Below are positions 44,500 through 52,325 of a DNA stretch of 64,000 bases, in pieces. The stretch comes from Novosphingopyxis baekryungensis DSM 16222. Lineage in GTDB: Bacteria; Pseudomonadota; Alphaproteobacteria; Sphingomonadales; Sphingomonadaceae. The position numbers and the translations under genes are program-made. Every line of letters begins with the position of its first letter. The first letter of the stretch is position 1. The notes beneath the pieces were generated by a model that saw nothing but the letters and a program-made list of their open reading frames with translations, was not told where the DNA came from and did not search any database. The DNA is taken from positions 1 through 64,000 of the forward strand of contig NZ_ATUR01000004.1 in the NCBI RefSeq assembly GCF_000420305.1, read 5' to 3'.

Positions 44500-45339
44500 A
44501 TGGAACGCTTTCACCTTCATCTGCTCTCGGACTCGACCGGGGAAACGCTGGATAACATCGCCAAGGCTGCGCTGGTGCAGTTCGACGAGATCGACGTGGT
44601 GAAGCATTTCTGGCCGATGGTGCGCTCCGATGTGCATCTGGAACGCATTCTGGACGATGTGGCCGAAAATCCGGGGATGGTGCTGTTCACGCTGGTGAAT
44701 GTCGAGACGCGCCGCAAGCTGGAAAAGCGCTGCCGGGCGCTCGGTCTGCCCGCTATCCCGGCGCTGGATGCTGTGACCGATGCCTTGTCCGACATGCTGG
44801 GGCAGAAGGCCAAGGCGCGGCCCGGGCGGCAGCATAGTCTGGACGCCGCCTATTTCGCCCGCGTGGAGGCCATCCAATATACCATCGCCCATGATGATGG
44901 GGTGCATCAGGAAGGGTGGGAAGAGGCCGATATCATCTTGGCGGGCGTGTCGCGCACCTCCAAGACGCCGACCAGCATCTATCTGGCCAATCGCGGATAC
45001 AAGACCGCCAATATCCCGGTGGTGGTGGAATCGCCGCCGCCCGATACGCTCTATCATCTGCGCAACCCGCTGATCGTGGGTTTGACGACGAGCGCGGACC
45101 GGCTGGTGCAGATCCGCCGCAACCGCCTGCTGTCGCTGAACCAGATGCCGGAAACTGACTATGTGGAGGGGGATAAGGTGTCCGCCGAAGTGAAATTCGC
45201 CCGCCGCATCTTCGCCGATCGCGGCTGGCCGGTGATCGACGTGACGCGGCGCTCCATCGAGGAGACGGCGGCGGCGATCATCAATCTGGCGAATGACCGG
45301 GAGCTTTCCGGCCGCAAGCGCCAGGGCAATATCATTTGA
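44500..45339 (+). CDS. Pyruvate, phosphate dikinase regulatory protein (DUF299)
   Basis: 279 residues from the ATG at 44500, where the family sequence 'MERFHLHLLSDSTGETL' begins. It is a bifunctional ADP-dependent kinase/Pi-dependent phosphorylase acting on PPDK or PEP synthetase. The P-loop 'AGVSRTSKTPTSIYLANRGYKTANIPVV' is diagnostic. It is the RP001-type gene flanking oriC in alphaproteobacteria. Its TGA overlaps the maf start. Whether the target here is PPDK or PEP synthetase cannot be told from the window. Confidence 0.93.
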   Translation: MERFHLHLLSDSTGETLDNIAKAALVQFDEIDVVKHFWPMVRSDVHLERILDDVAENPGMVLFTLVNVETRRKLEKRCRALGLPAIPALDAVTDALSDMLGQKAKARPGRQHSLDAAYFARVEAIQYTIAHDDGVHQEGWEEADIILAGVSRTSKTPTSIYLANRGYKTANIPVVVESPPPDTLYHLRNPLIVGLTTSADRLVQIRRNRLLSLNQMPETDYVEGDKVSAEVKFARRIFADRGWPVIDVTRRSIEETAAAIINLANDRELSGRKRQGNII

Positions 45340-45932
45340 TCGCGCCGCTTGTCCTGGCGTCCGGCAGTGCGATCCGGCGAACCATACTGGAAGCGGCGGG
45401 GGTCGCGTTCCACGTGAAACCGGCACGGGTCGATGAAGATGCGTTGAAGGACGCGCTGTCCGATCTGAAATTGCGCGATCTGGCCGATGCCCTGGCCGAG
45501 GCAAAGGCGCTGCGTGGATCGCAGGCGACGCCGGATCAGCTGGTGCTGGGCGCCGATTCCATGCTGGAGCTGGCGGACGGCACGCGGCTGGACAAACCCG
45601 AGAATCCGGAGGCGGCGCGCGCGCAGCTGTCCGCCATGTCGGGCGGCACCCATAAGCTGCATGCCGCCGCCGTGATTGCCGAAAACGGTGCGGCGGTCTG
45701 GCGGCATGTCGATACCGCGCGGTTGCACGTCCGCACCCTGTCGGACGATTTCATTGCCGCTTATGTGGAGGCGGAATGGGATTCGATCCGCCACACCAGC
45801 GGCTGCTTCGAATATGAAGGCCGGGGGGCGCAGCTGTTTTCGCGCGTCGACGGCAGCCATTTCACCATTCTCGGCCTGCCGCTGCTGCCGCTGCTGGCCT
45901 TTTTACGCGCCCGAAAGATGATGCCGTCATGA
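45336..45932 (+). CDS. Maf-like nucleotide pyrophosphatase
   Basis: 198 residues from a TTG start overlapping the preceding TGA. Hydrolyses dTTP/UTP or modified nucleotides to monophosphates. 'LASGSAIRRTILEAAG' corresponds to the canonical LASxSPRR; 'LVLGADSMLEL', 'LDKPENPEAARAQLSAMSGGTH' and 'GCFEYEGRGAQLFSRVDGSHFTILGLPL' follow the family. A near-exact parS lies at its 5' end (45406-45421). It starts an overlapping series with aroE and coaE. Confidence 0.92.
   Translation: MIAPLVLASGSAIRRTILEAAGVAFHVKPARVDEDALKDALSDLKLRDLADALAEAKALRGSQATPDQLVLGADSMLELADGTRLDKPENPEAARAQLSAMSGGTHKLHAAAVIAENGAAVWRHVDTARLHVRTLSDDFIAAYVEAEWDSIRHTSGCFEYEGRGAQLFSRVDGSHFTILGLPLLPLLAFLRARKMMPS
45406..45421. promoter_or_regulatory. 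parS-like site inside maf, 1 kb from oriC
   Basis: The core GTTCCACGTGAAAC matches GTTYCACGTGRAAC exactly; only the terminal base on each side of the 16-mer differs. It is the closest ParB-type site to the oriC candidate and the only one to its right. Confidence 0.6.
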
Positions 45933-46753
45933 AACAGATAACCGGCCAGCCCTATGCCGAGGTGATCGGCAATCCGGTGAAGCACAGCAAATCGCCGCTG
46001 ATCCATCGTTTTTGGCTCAACCGTCTCGGGATCGATGCCGATTATCGCATCGCCGAGATATCTGCGGACGGGCTGGCGGACTATTTTGCCGAGCGGCGCG
46101 AAGATCCGGACTGGATGGGGTGCAACATCACCATTCCGCACAAGATCGCCGCGCTGGATCATGTGGCCGACCCAGGCGGCGTGCGAGACACGATCGGCGC
46201 GATCAATACCGTGTTTCGCGGCGAGGACGGCCTGCTGACCGGCACCAATACCGATGCCGCCGGCTTCTGGGCACCGATTGCGGAGCGCAACTGGTCCGGG
46301 CGCCATGCCATCGTCATCGGATCGGGCGGCGCGGCGCGGGCGGTTCTTTTCGCGCTGGCCAGAGGCGGCATCGGCGAGGTGACGATGGTGGCGCGCAACC
46401 CGTTGAAGGCCATGGGTCTTTTGGCGCATTTCGGTCTGAAAGGCGGCGTGCAGGCGATGGATGTCAAGCTGCCGGCGGCCCATCTGCTGATCAACGCCAG
46501 CCCCCTGGGGATGAGCGGACAGGAGCCCCTGGCGCTCGATCTGGAACCGCTCAAACGCGGCGCCTTGGTCTATGATCTGGTCTACAAGCCGGTGGAAACT
46601 GCGCTGCTGCGCCAGGCCGAGGACCGCGAACTGGAGGTAGTGGATGGCCTTTCCATGCTGGTGGCGCAGGCCGCCTTTGCCTTTGAGCTGTTCTTCGGGG
46701 AAGCGGCGCCGGAGGAAGGCCAGGAGGCGCTGTTCGAGAAGCTGACGGCATGA
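45929..46753 (+). CDS. aroE: Shikimate 5-dehydrogenase
   Basis: 274 residues. NADPH-dependent reduction of 3-dehydroshikimate in aromatic amino-acid synthesis. Substrate site 'VIGNPVKHSKSPLIHRFWL' and catalytic Lys in 'CNITIPHKIAAL'; dinucleotide loop 'VIGSGGAARAVLFAL'; C-terminal 'DGLSMLVAQAAFAFELF'. Its ATG overlaps the maf stop and its stop overlaps coaE, indicating one transcript from the origin rightwards. Confidence 0.96.
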   Translation: MKQITGQPYAEVIGNPVKHSKSPLIHRFWLNRLGIDADYRIAEISADGLADYFAERREDPDWMGCNITIPHKIAALDHVADPGGVRDTIGAINTVFRGEDGLLTGTNTDAAGFWAPIAERNWSGRHAIVIGSGGAARAVLFALARGGIGEVTMVARNPLKAMGLLAHFGLKGGVQAMDVKLPAAHLLINASPLGMSGQEPLALDLEPLKRGALVYDLVYKPVETALLRQAEDRELEVVDGLSMLVAQAAFAFELFFGEAAPEEGQEALFEKLTA

Positions 46754-47382
46754 GCCATCCGCCCGATCAGAGCACACGGCCCGCCATCATTGGTCTGACC
46801 GGATCGATCGGCATGGGCAAATCCACCGTTGCCGCGATGTTTGCCGAACTTGGCGTGCCGATATTCGATGCCGATGCCGTGGTGCGGCACTTGCAGGGTC
46901 CAGGCGGCGCGCTGCTGCCCATGATCGAAGACGCCTTTCCCGGCACCACGGGGCCGGATGGCGTGGACCGCGGCGCCTTGGGGGAGATGGTCTTCGGAAA
47001 GCCGGACGAACTGGCCCGGCTGGAAGCCATCGTGCACCCCGCCGTTGCCAATCGCCGCCTGGGCTTTCTCGATTCCCATGCCGATGCGCCCCTGATCCTG
47101 TTCGATATCCCCCTGTTGTTCGAAAAGGGCGGCGCGGACGGCGTCGATCATATCGTGGTCGTCAGCGCGCCTGCTAGCCAGCAGCGCGAACGCGTGCTCG
47201 CCAGGCCCGGCATGACCGAGCAGAAATTTGCCGATATTATGAAACTGCAACTGCCCGATGCCGACAAGCGCGCGCGGGCGCATCATGTGATCGATACCGG
47301 CACCACGCTGGAGGAGACGCGCCGGCAGGTGAAAGCGCTGATCGCGCGCCTTGGCGGCAGCCGGGATCAATCCCGGCCTTGA
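46750..47382 (+). CDS. coaE: Dephospho-CoA kinase
   Basis: 210 residues. Last step of coenzyme A synthesis. P-loop 'GLTGSIGMGKSTVAAMFAELGVPIFDADAVV', 'HPAVANRR', 'LILFDIPLLFEKG' and 'VVVSAPASQQRERVLARPGMTEQKF'. ATG overlaps the aroE stop. The maf-aroE-coaE-dnaQ order next to oriC is conserved widely in alphaproteobacteria. Confidence 0.96.
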   Translation: MSHPPDQSTRPAIIGLTGSIGMGKSTVAAMFAELGVPIFDADAVVRHLQGPGGALLPMIEDAFPGTTGPDGVDRGALGEMVFGKPDELARLEAIVHPAVANRRLGFLDSHADAPLILFDIPLLFEKGGADGVDHIVVVSAPASQQRERVLARPGMTEQKFADIMKLQLPDADKRARAHHVIDTGTTLEETRRQVKALIARLGGSRDQSRP

Positions 47383-47413
47383 ATGACATGGCCCACAGGT
47401 GAATAGACCACCC

Positions 47414-48118
47414 ATGCGAGAGATTATCTTCGATACCGAGACGACGGGCGTGGACCCGGACAATGGCGACCGGATGGTCGAAATCGGATGCATCGAGATG
47501 ATCGACCGGGTGATGACCGGTGCCACCTATCATTGCTATTATAATCCCGAACGTCCGATGGATCCGGGGGCCGAGCGCGTCCACGGGCTGGGCGATGCGT
47601 TTTTGCGGGACAAGCCGCGCTTTGCCGAGAAAACCGAAGAGCTGCTGGAGTTTCTGGGCGATGCCGCGCTGGTGGCGCATAATGCCAAATTCGATTTCGG
47701 CTTTCTCAACATGGAGCTGGATCGCTGCGGACTGGCTCCGGTGGACTATGCCCGCATGGTCGACACGGTGGCGATTGCACGGCGCAAGCATCCCGGTGCC
47801 AAGGCATCGCTCGATGCGCTGTGCACGCGCTACGGGATCGATCGCAGTCACCGGGTAAAACATGGCGCGCTGCTGGATGCCGAATTGCTGGCCCAGCTCT
47901 ATATCGAGCTGACCGGCGGGCGGCAGATCGGCCTCGGTCTGGGCAGTCAGTCCGGCGACGCGGGACAGGCGGTGCAGACGCCCACCAGCCTGTTGCCGAC
48001 CGGTCCGGCCCGCGCGCCGCGCCACCATGCACCGAATGACGAGGAATTGGCGCGTCATGCACAGCTTGTCGCTGATATTCCGGGGGCGCTTTGGAGCAGC
48101 GGCCGTGCGCGTCGCTGA
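47414..48118 (+). CDS. dnaQ: DNA polymerase III epsilon subunit (proofreading exonuclease)
   Basis: 234 residues from the ATG at 47414; a GTG at 47399 is open but less likely. DEDDh 3'-5' exonuclease: ExoI 'IIFDTETTGVDPDNGDRMVEIG', ExoII 'LVAHNAKFDFGFLNMEL', ExoIII 'HRVKHGALLDAELLAQLYIEL'. It binds the polymerase and theta-like partners to correct errors during replication. The C-terminal tail past residue 185 (polymerase-binding) is poorly conserved, as usual. Next to the origin, as in Caulobacter. Confidence 0.95.
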   Translation: MREIIFDTETTGVDPDNGDRMVEIGCIEMIDRVMTGATYHCYYNPERPMDPGAERVHGLGDAFLRDKPRFAEKTEELLEFLGDAALVAHNAKFDFGFLNMELDRCGLAPVDYARMVDTVAIARRKHPGAKASLDALCTRYGIDRSHRVKHGALLDAELLAQLYIELTGGRQIGLGLGSQSGDAGQAVQTPTSLLPTGPARAPRHHAPNDEELARHAQLVADIPGALWSSGRARR

Positions 48119-48128
48119 CGGTTTGTAC

Positions 48129-48154
48129 TGAACCGTTTCGGTCCTTCGACCGTT
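48129..48154 (+). promoter_or_regulatory. Candidate EcfG-type promoter of hpf
   Basis: TGAACC (48129-48134), 16 bp, CGTT (48151-48154) approximates the alphaproteobacterial general-stress promoter GGAAC-N16-17-CGTT with one mismatch (T for the first G). The sequence ACCGTTTC also recurs 17 bp apart at 48132 and 48149. It leaves about 20 bp of leader containing AAGAAGGAG. Confidence 0.4.
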
Positions 48155-48182
48155 TCAGAACATTAAGAAGGAGAAAAATCCC

Positions 48183-48752
48183 ATGCAGATTCAGGTTTCC
48201 GGTCATCAGGTGGACACAGGCGAAGCGCTGCGCGCGCATGTCGAGGATCGCATGACTGCGGTTGCGGACAAATATTTCCCTGACACGATTTCTGGCCAGG
48301 CGACGTTCGGCCGCGGCCCGCATGACAGTTTCACCTGCGACATCGTGACCCATGTGATGCAGGGTCTCTGGCTAAAGGCCGATGCCAATGCGCAGGATGC
48401 GCACAAGGCGTTCGACGGCGCGCTCGGCAAGATCGAGAAGCAGCTGCGCCGCTATATGCGCCGGATCAAGGATCGCCATAGCCAGGCGGCCCATGCGCTG
48501 AAGGAAGAGGAAGCCGCCTATACGGTGTTCGATTCCGAGGAAGAATCGCATGAGGCCAGCGATTCGCCACCGATCGTCGCGGAACTGCGCGCAAACATCC
48601 CCGAAGTGTCGGTTTCCGATGCGGTTATGGTGTTGAACATGCGCAGCACGCCAGCACTCCTGTTTAAAAACTCTGGAACCGGCCGCCATAATATGGTTTA
48701 CCGCCGCGACGATGGCACGATCGGATGGGTGGAACCGCAAACCGCGTCCTGA
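48183..48752 (+). CDS. hpf: Ribosome hibernation promoting factor, long form
   Basis: 189 residues. The N-terminal half (about 1-100; 'MQIQVSGHQVDTGEALRAHVEDRM', 'VTHVMQGLWLKADANAQDAHKAFDGAL') binds the 30S subunit. The C-terminal domain (about 125-189; 'VVMVLNMRSTPALLF' region, 'NMVYRRDDGTIGWVEP') dimerises ribosomes into 100S particles. It has strong AAGAAGGAG before the ATG. ptsN follows, the arrangement normally found beside rpoN, but rpoN is not here. The possible EcfG promoter would tie it to stress or starvation. Confidence 0.94.
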   Translation: MQIQVSGHQVDTGEALRAHVEDRMTAVADKYFPDTISGQATFGRGPHDSFTCDIVTHVMQGLWLKADANAQDAHKAFDGALGKIEKQLRRYMRRIKDRHSQAAHALKEEEAAYTVFDSEEESHEASDSPPIVAELRANIPEVSVSDAVMVLNMRSTPALLFKNSGTGRHNMVYRRDDGTIGWVEPQTAS

Positions 48753-48844
48753 CAGCTGCCAATCCCCGGAGATGTTGGGACAATTCGGGTCACAACACAC
48801 AGGCTTTACTGGAAGCGCCGCTTTTGGGCGTGAGTTCTTTTACT

Positions 48845-49315
48845 ATGTTGATCGACTATAGCTGTGGGTTGCATGAAAAGGCGGTGGTGGCCGATGCCGC
48901 CATCTCCGGCAAGGCGGCTTTGTTTGCACTGATGGGGGCCCGTGCCGAGGCGAGCTACGGCGTGGATGCCGATGCCGTCACCGCGGCCCTTCAGCAGCGC
49001 GAAAATCTCGGTTCGACCGGTTTTGGCAATGGCATCGCCATTCCGCATGCCCGGCTGGCGCAGATCACCGATCCCGTCGGTCTGTTCGTGCGGCTGGAAA
49101 AGCCGGTCGAATATGCCAGTATCGATGAACGGCCGGTCGATCTGGTGTTCGGCCTCCTGTCGCCTGTCGCGGACGGCGCACGACATCTCAAGGTGCTGGC
49201 CGGAATTTCACGGACTTTGCGGGATGAGGGCAATCTAGCCCGGCTTCGCGGCGCGTCGAACGCCGATGCCATTTATGCCTTGCTGGCTGGACGTTATGAG
49301 TTCGACGCCGCCTGA
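48845..49315 (+). CDS. ptsN: PTS IIA-like nitrogen regulatory protein PtsN
   Basis: 156 residues from the ATG at 48845; the family N-terminus is not sharply marked, and a GTG at 48830 is an alternative. EIIA domain with phospho-His in 'GNGIAIPHARL', preceded by 'VTAALQQRENLGSTGFG' and followed by 'VFGLLSPVADGARHLKVLAGISRTL'. It is the terminal acceptor of the nitrogen PTS and acts in regulation, not sugar transport. It is placed after hpf. The thioesterase gene overlaps its last 20 bases. Confidence 0.92.
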   Translation: MLIDYSCGLHEKAVVADAAISGKAALFALMGARAEASYGVDADAVTAALQQRENLGSTGFGNGIAIPHARLAQITDPVGLFVRLEKPVEYASIDERPVDLVFGLLSPVADGARHLKVLAGISRTLRDEGNLARLRGASNADAIYALLAGRYEFDAA

Positions 49316-49769
49316 GGCCTCCAGCGGGCAGGACGCGCATTTTCGCGCGTTGGAGTCGCTGTATCGGACTGCGCCGATCAACCATCTGTTCGATTCCGAG
49401 ATCGAGATCATGGGTCCGGGCAAATGCGATATCTGGTTCAACGTCGATGAACGCCATTTGCACGCCGCCGGGGCCGTGCACGGATCGGCCTATTTCAAGA
49501 TGCTGGACGATGCCGCCTTTTACGCGGTGAACAGCCTGGTGACCGATCGGTTCGTGCTGACGACCGCGTTCAATCTGCTGTTCACCCGCCCGATCCAGCC
49601 GGGCCGCCTGCGTGCGACGGGCCGCTGGATCAGCGGCCGCAAGCGCATCTATGTGGGGGAAGCCCGCCTGATCGATGCCGATGGGGAAGAGGCCGGACGC
49701 GGCACCGGCACATTCATGCGCTCGCGCATCCCGCTGGCCGGCCTGCCCGGCTATAGCAACGGGGCATGA
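49296..49769 (+). CDS. PaaI-like thioesterase (hotdog fold)
   Basis: 157 residues from the ATG at 49296, inside the ptsN 3' end. The hotdog domain has 'HAAGAVHGSAYFKMLDDAAFYAVNS' (helix and catalytic Asp region) and 'LTTAFNLLFTRPIQPGRLRATGRW'. Such proteins hydrolyse acyl-CoA thioesters, including phenylacetyl-CoA derivatives. No pathway context is visible, so substrate is open. It forms a compact series with ptsN and the following DUF1491 gene, which overlaps its stop. Confidence 0.86.
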   Translation: MSSTPPEASSGQDAHFRALESLYRTAPINHLFDSEIEIMGPGKCDIWFNVDERHLHAAGAVHGSAYFKMLDDAAFYAVNSLVTDRFVLTTAFNLLFTRPIQPGRLRATGRWISGRKRIYVGEARLIDADGEEAGRGTGTFMRSRIPLAGLPGYSNGA

Positions 49770-50110
49770 TCGCTCCACGGCTGGCCGCGCATATGCATAT
49801 CGGCGCGATTCGGCGCCTGTGCGAACGCGAGGGAGGCTTTGCCACCATTCTTGCCAAGGGTGATCAGACCGCCGGTGACATCGTGATCATCCTGCGCGGA
49901 AGAGACCAGCAATTGCGGCTGATACGCAGGGCGGCCAGCTGGGACGGCCCACCCAGCTGGTCGAACCTGGATACGCAACATATTGAAAATGAACAGGAAC
50001 TGGAATCCGCGACCGCAAAAATGCGTGCGGTGGACCAGGATCTATGGCTGATTGAACTGGACGTCCCGCAGGCGGAACGGTTCATCGCGCTACTGCGCGA
50101 CTTGGTTTGA
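49766..50110 (+). CDS. DUF1491 protein
   Basis: 114 residues. Begins MIAPRLAAHMHIGAIRRLCE and matches the DUF1491 layout of alphaproteobacteria: 'GGFATILAKGDQTAGDIVIILR', 'WDGPPSW', and C-terminal 'DQDLWLIELDVPQAERFI'. No catalytic motif or membrane segment is visible. Its ATG overlaps the thioesterase stop. Function unknown. On the opposite strand just downstream a consensus EcfG-like promoter (50145-50170) points into its 3' end. Confidence 0.85.
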   Translation: MIAPRLAAHMHIGAIRRLCEREGGFATILAKGDQTAGDIVIILRGRDQQLRLIRRAASWDGPPSWSNLDTQHIENEQELESATAKMRAVDQDLWLIELDVPQAERFIALLRDLV

Positions 50111-50144
50111 CTCCTGCCGGAGCATGAGTAAATGCGACGCCAGA

Positions 50145-50170
50145 AACGAGCGCAAGTGGTCAACGGTTCC
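50145..50170 (-). promoter_or_regulatory. Antisense EcfG-consensus promoter-like sequence
   Basis: On the minus strand GGAAC (plus 50170-50166), exactly 17 bp, and CGTT (50148-50145) match the general-stress consensus. No gene starts downstream on that strand; transcription would run antisense to the DUF1491 gene. About one or two such matches are expected by chance in 64 kb, so it may be meaningless. Confidence 0.3.
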
Positions 50171-50286
50171 GTCCAGGGGGGCGAAAATCGACAAACACGC
50201 GAGTCGGAAGATGATCCCCAGCAGAATGGGTTGTAATTTTTAGGTTTCTGCTGCGCGGGTGTCTGCCGCACGAATATGTGAAATTG

Positions 50287-51015
50287 ATGTTCAATTATCT
50301 GAAGGCTGCGGGTGCCGCGGCTGTTTCCATGTTGCTGGTATCCGCCGTCGTCGTGACCGATACCAGTGTTGCCGTTGCTGCCGAAGAGCAGCAGCAGACC
50401 ACACTCATCGCCGGCGAGATCAATGTCGATCCCGGTGTTCTTGCCGAGCTTCAGGCCGATCAGGCCGTGGCCGATGCGCAGGAAGGTGCAGACGATGCCC
50501 AAGGGCCGAGCACCGACAACATTACATTCTATAGCGAAGCCGTGATTGCACCGGTGCCGGAACGCAGCCAGCCCGAGGTCGCAGCAATCCCCGATACGCA
50601 GGCCAGCAGCCTGTCGCAGCTCGTATCCATGCAGCGCGCCGATGCCGCGCTCGATGCCGAAGAGCGCTGCCTTGCCGGCACCATCTATTTCGAATCCAAG
50701 GGCGAATCTCTGGAGGGCCAGCTGGCCGTAGCCAAGGTTGTCCTGAACCGCGCCGCCTCGTCCCGCTGGCCGAACTCGATCTGTGGCGTGGTGTATCAGA
50801 AGAGCCAATTCAGCTTCGTGCGCGGCGGCAAGATGCCCCATATCCGCAAGGCAAGCGCCTCGTGGAAGCGCGCCAAGGCCATCGCCCGCATTGCGCTGGA
50901 CGGTGCCTGGCAGAGCGAAGTGGATGATGCGCTGTTCTTCCACGCCAAATATGTCTCGCCCGGTTGGCGGCTCACCCGCGTCGGCGCGGTGGACAAGCAT
51001 ATCTTCTACCGCTGA
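50287..51015 (+). CDS. SleB-type cell wall hydrolase
   Basis: 242 residues from the ATG at 50287; a GTG at 50278 is equally open. A signal peptide ('AAGAAAVSMLLVSAVVVTDTSVAVAA') precedes a low-complexity Ala/Asp/Gln linker. Residues about 130-242 are the Hydrolase_2/SleB domain: 'ERCLAGTIYFESKGESLEGQLAVAKVVLNR', 'SICGVVYQKSQFSFV', 'DDALFFHAKYVSPGW', with the catalytic Glu in YFESKGE. It cleaves peptidoglycan in the periplasm. A strong terminator follows. Preceding gap has no visible promoter apart from the AT-rich 50223-50245. Confidence 0.9.
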   Translation: MFNYLKAAGAAAVSMLLVSAVVVTDTSVAVAAEEQQQTTLIAGEINVDPGVLAELQADQAVADAQEGADDAQGPSTDNITFYSEAVIAPVPERSQPEVAAIPDTQASSLSQLVSMQRADAALDAEERCLAGTIYFESKGESLEGQLAVAKVVLNRAASSRWPNSICGVVYQKSQFSFVRGGKMPHIRKASASWKRAKAIARIALDGAWQSEVDDALFFHAKYVSPGWRLTRVGAVDKHIFYR

Positions 51016-51036
51016 GCGGTGATGACGATCTGATCT

Positions 51037-51063
51037 AAAGGCCCCGCTCAGGGGCCTTTATTA
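51037..51063. terminator. Intrinsic terminator after the cell wall hydrolase gene
   Basis: A perfect 9-bp stem AAAGGCCCC/GGGGCCTTT with loop GCTCA, followed by TTTATTAT. It stands 22 bp past the hydrolase stop and 30 bp before mmcB. Confidence 0.85.
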
Positions 51064-51091
51064 TGTTCCCCTCCTGTTCTATGGCAGGTCC

Positions 51092-51580
51092 ATGTTGGAC
51101 ATGGCCCCTCGAATCGATCTCACCGGCGCAGCTGCGGTAACGCGCGGACTGCGGCGCATGTTTGCCCGCCATCAGTTGTTCCTTCTGCCGGAAGTCCCGT
51201 TGCGCAATGGCCGCCGGGCCGATGGCATGGGGCTGGACGCCAAGGGGCAGGTGGTGATCGTGGAGATCAAATGCTCGCGTGCCGATCTTCTGGGGGACCA
51301 GAAATGGCGCGACTATCTGGATTTTTGCGACCGTTTTTACTGGGCCGTTCCGCCGGAAATGGATGAGGCGCTGCTGGCGCGGGAGGGGTTCGAGCCGGAG
51401 CGCACGGGCCTGATCGTGGCCGATGCCTATGATGCGGCCATCGTGCGGCAGGCCGTCAGCGTGCCGCTGGCTGCGGCGCGGCGCAAGAAGGAAACCGAAC
51501 GCCTGGCACGCATCGCCATGCGTCGGCACACGCAGATGCAGGATCCGGAAATAGCCTGGGGCGTGGAACCGAGCGACTGA
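51092..51580 (+). CDS. mmcB: MmcB-family DNA repair protein
   Basis: 162 residues. DUF1052/MmcB: 'LPEVPLRNGRRADGMGLDAKGQVVIVEIKCSRADLLGDQKW', 'DFCDRFYWAVPP', with a PD-(D/E)xK-like nuclease pattern (Asp in RADGMG, Glu-Ile-Lys in EIKCS). In Caulobacter it is induced by mitomycin C and contributes to damage tolerance. The ATG at 51092 is used; 51101 is possible. It is monocistronic between a terminator and the oppositely oriented ankyrin gene. Confidence 0.9.
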   Translation: MLDMAPRIDLTGAAAVTRGLRRMFARHQLFLLPEVPLRNGRRADGMGLDAKGQVVIVEIKCSRADLLGDQKWRDYLDFCDRFYWAVPPEMDEALLAREGFEPERTGLIVADAYDAAIVRQAVSVPLAAARRKKETERLARIAMRRHTQMQDPEIAWGVEPSD

Positions 51581-51584
51581 TGTT

Positions 51585-51608
51585 GGCGATGGCGATGGCG
51601 ATGGCGAT
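51585..51608. repeat. Hexanucleotide tandem repeat (GGCGAT)4
   Basis: Four perfect copies just after the mmcB stop, in the 55-bp gap to the ankyrin gene. It is outside coding sequence in any accepted gene. Confidence 0.8.
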
Positions 51609-51635
51609 CCGCCCCGTCATGCCGGTGGCCGCGCT

Positions 51636-52265
51636 TTATTTGATGCCGGAAAAGTCCAGCTCGCCATTGGCCTTGGTGGAAGGGGCATCGGGCTTGGCTT
51701 CCAGCAGATCGAGAATGGTGCGCGCCCGGTTGTCTAGGCGCGCATAATCGCGAGCGGACCGTCCGCTCACATTATCCGTGATATCCGCATCCGCGCCATG
51801 TTTCAGCAGCATGCGCACCGTCTCGGAATCGCGCAACTGCACCGCGCGGATCAGCGGCGTTTCGCCGGCGCGGTTGGTCTGGTTCACCTTGGCCCCATAG
51901 GTCAGCAGGGTTTCCATCCCGTCCAGATAGCCAAGCTGCGTGGCCAGCATCAGCGGCGTGTTGCCGTCATCATCGCCGATATTGGGGTTGGCGTTCTTTG
52001 CCAGCAGAAATCTGATCCAGGCGGAATCGCGCCGTTCCACCACCATGTGCATGGCGGTGCGTCCGTCGTCGCGTTGCCGCGCATTGACCACATTGGTGCC
52101 CGGCACCTGCAGGAGCGACGTGACCTTCTCGCCATCGCGTTTCTTGACCGCTTCCAGAAAGCTGTAGCTTGGCGACACCTGACTTTGCGCCTGGGCGGCA
52201 TGATAGGGCACCGCCAGACCGGTGAAACTGGATGCGAGGAGGACGGCGATCATGATAGGGCGCAT
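51636..52265 (-). CDS. Exported ankyrin-repeat protein
   Basis: 209 residues. A signal peptide ('MIAVLLASSFTGLAVPYHAAQAQ') is followed by about four ankyrin repeats: 'GRTAMHMVVERRDSAWIRFLLAKNANPNI', 'GNTPLMLATQLGYLDGMETLLTYGAKVN', 'GETPLIRAVQLRDSETVRMLLKHGADADI' and 'GRSARDYARLDNRARTILDLL'. Ankyrin repeats bind proteins; export suggests periplasmic scaffolding, for instance protecting catalase or other partners. The partner is not indicated by neighbours. Confidence 0.9.
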   Translation of the reverse strand: MRPIMIAVLLASSFTGLAVPYHAAQAQSQVSPSYSFLEAVKKRDGEKVTSLLQVPGTNVVNARQRDDGRTAMHMVVERRDSAWIRFLLAKNANPNIGDDDGNTPLMLATQLGYLDGMETLLTYGAKVNQTNRAGETPLIRAVQLRDSETVRMLLKHGADADITDNVSGRSARDYARLDNRARTILDLLEAKPDAPSTKANGELDFSGIK

Positions 52266-52325
52266 GGATATGGTACCGTTTGATGGTTGATCGGTGCTGT
52301 TTAGCAGACCAAAAGAAAGCCTGTC

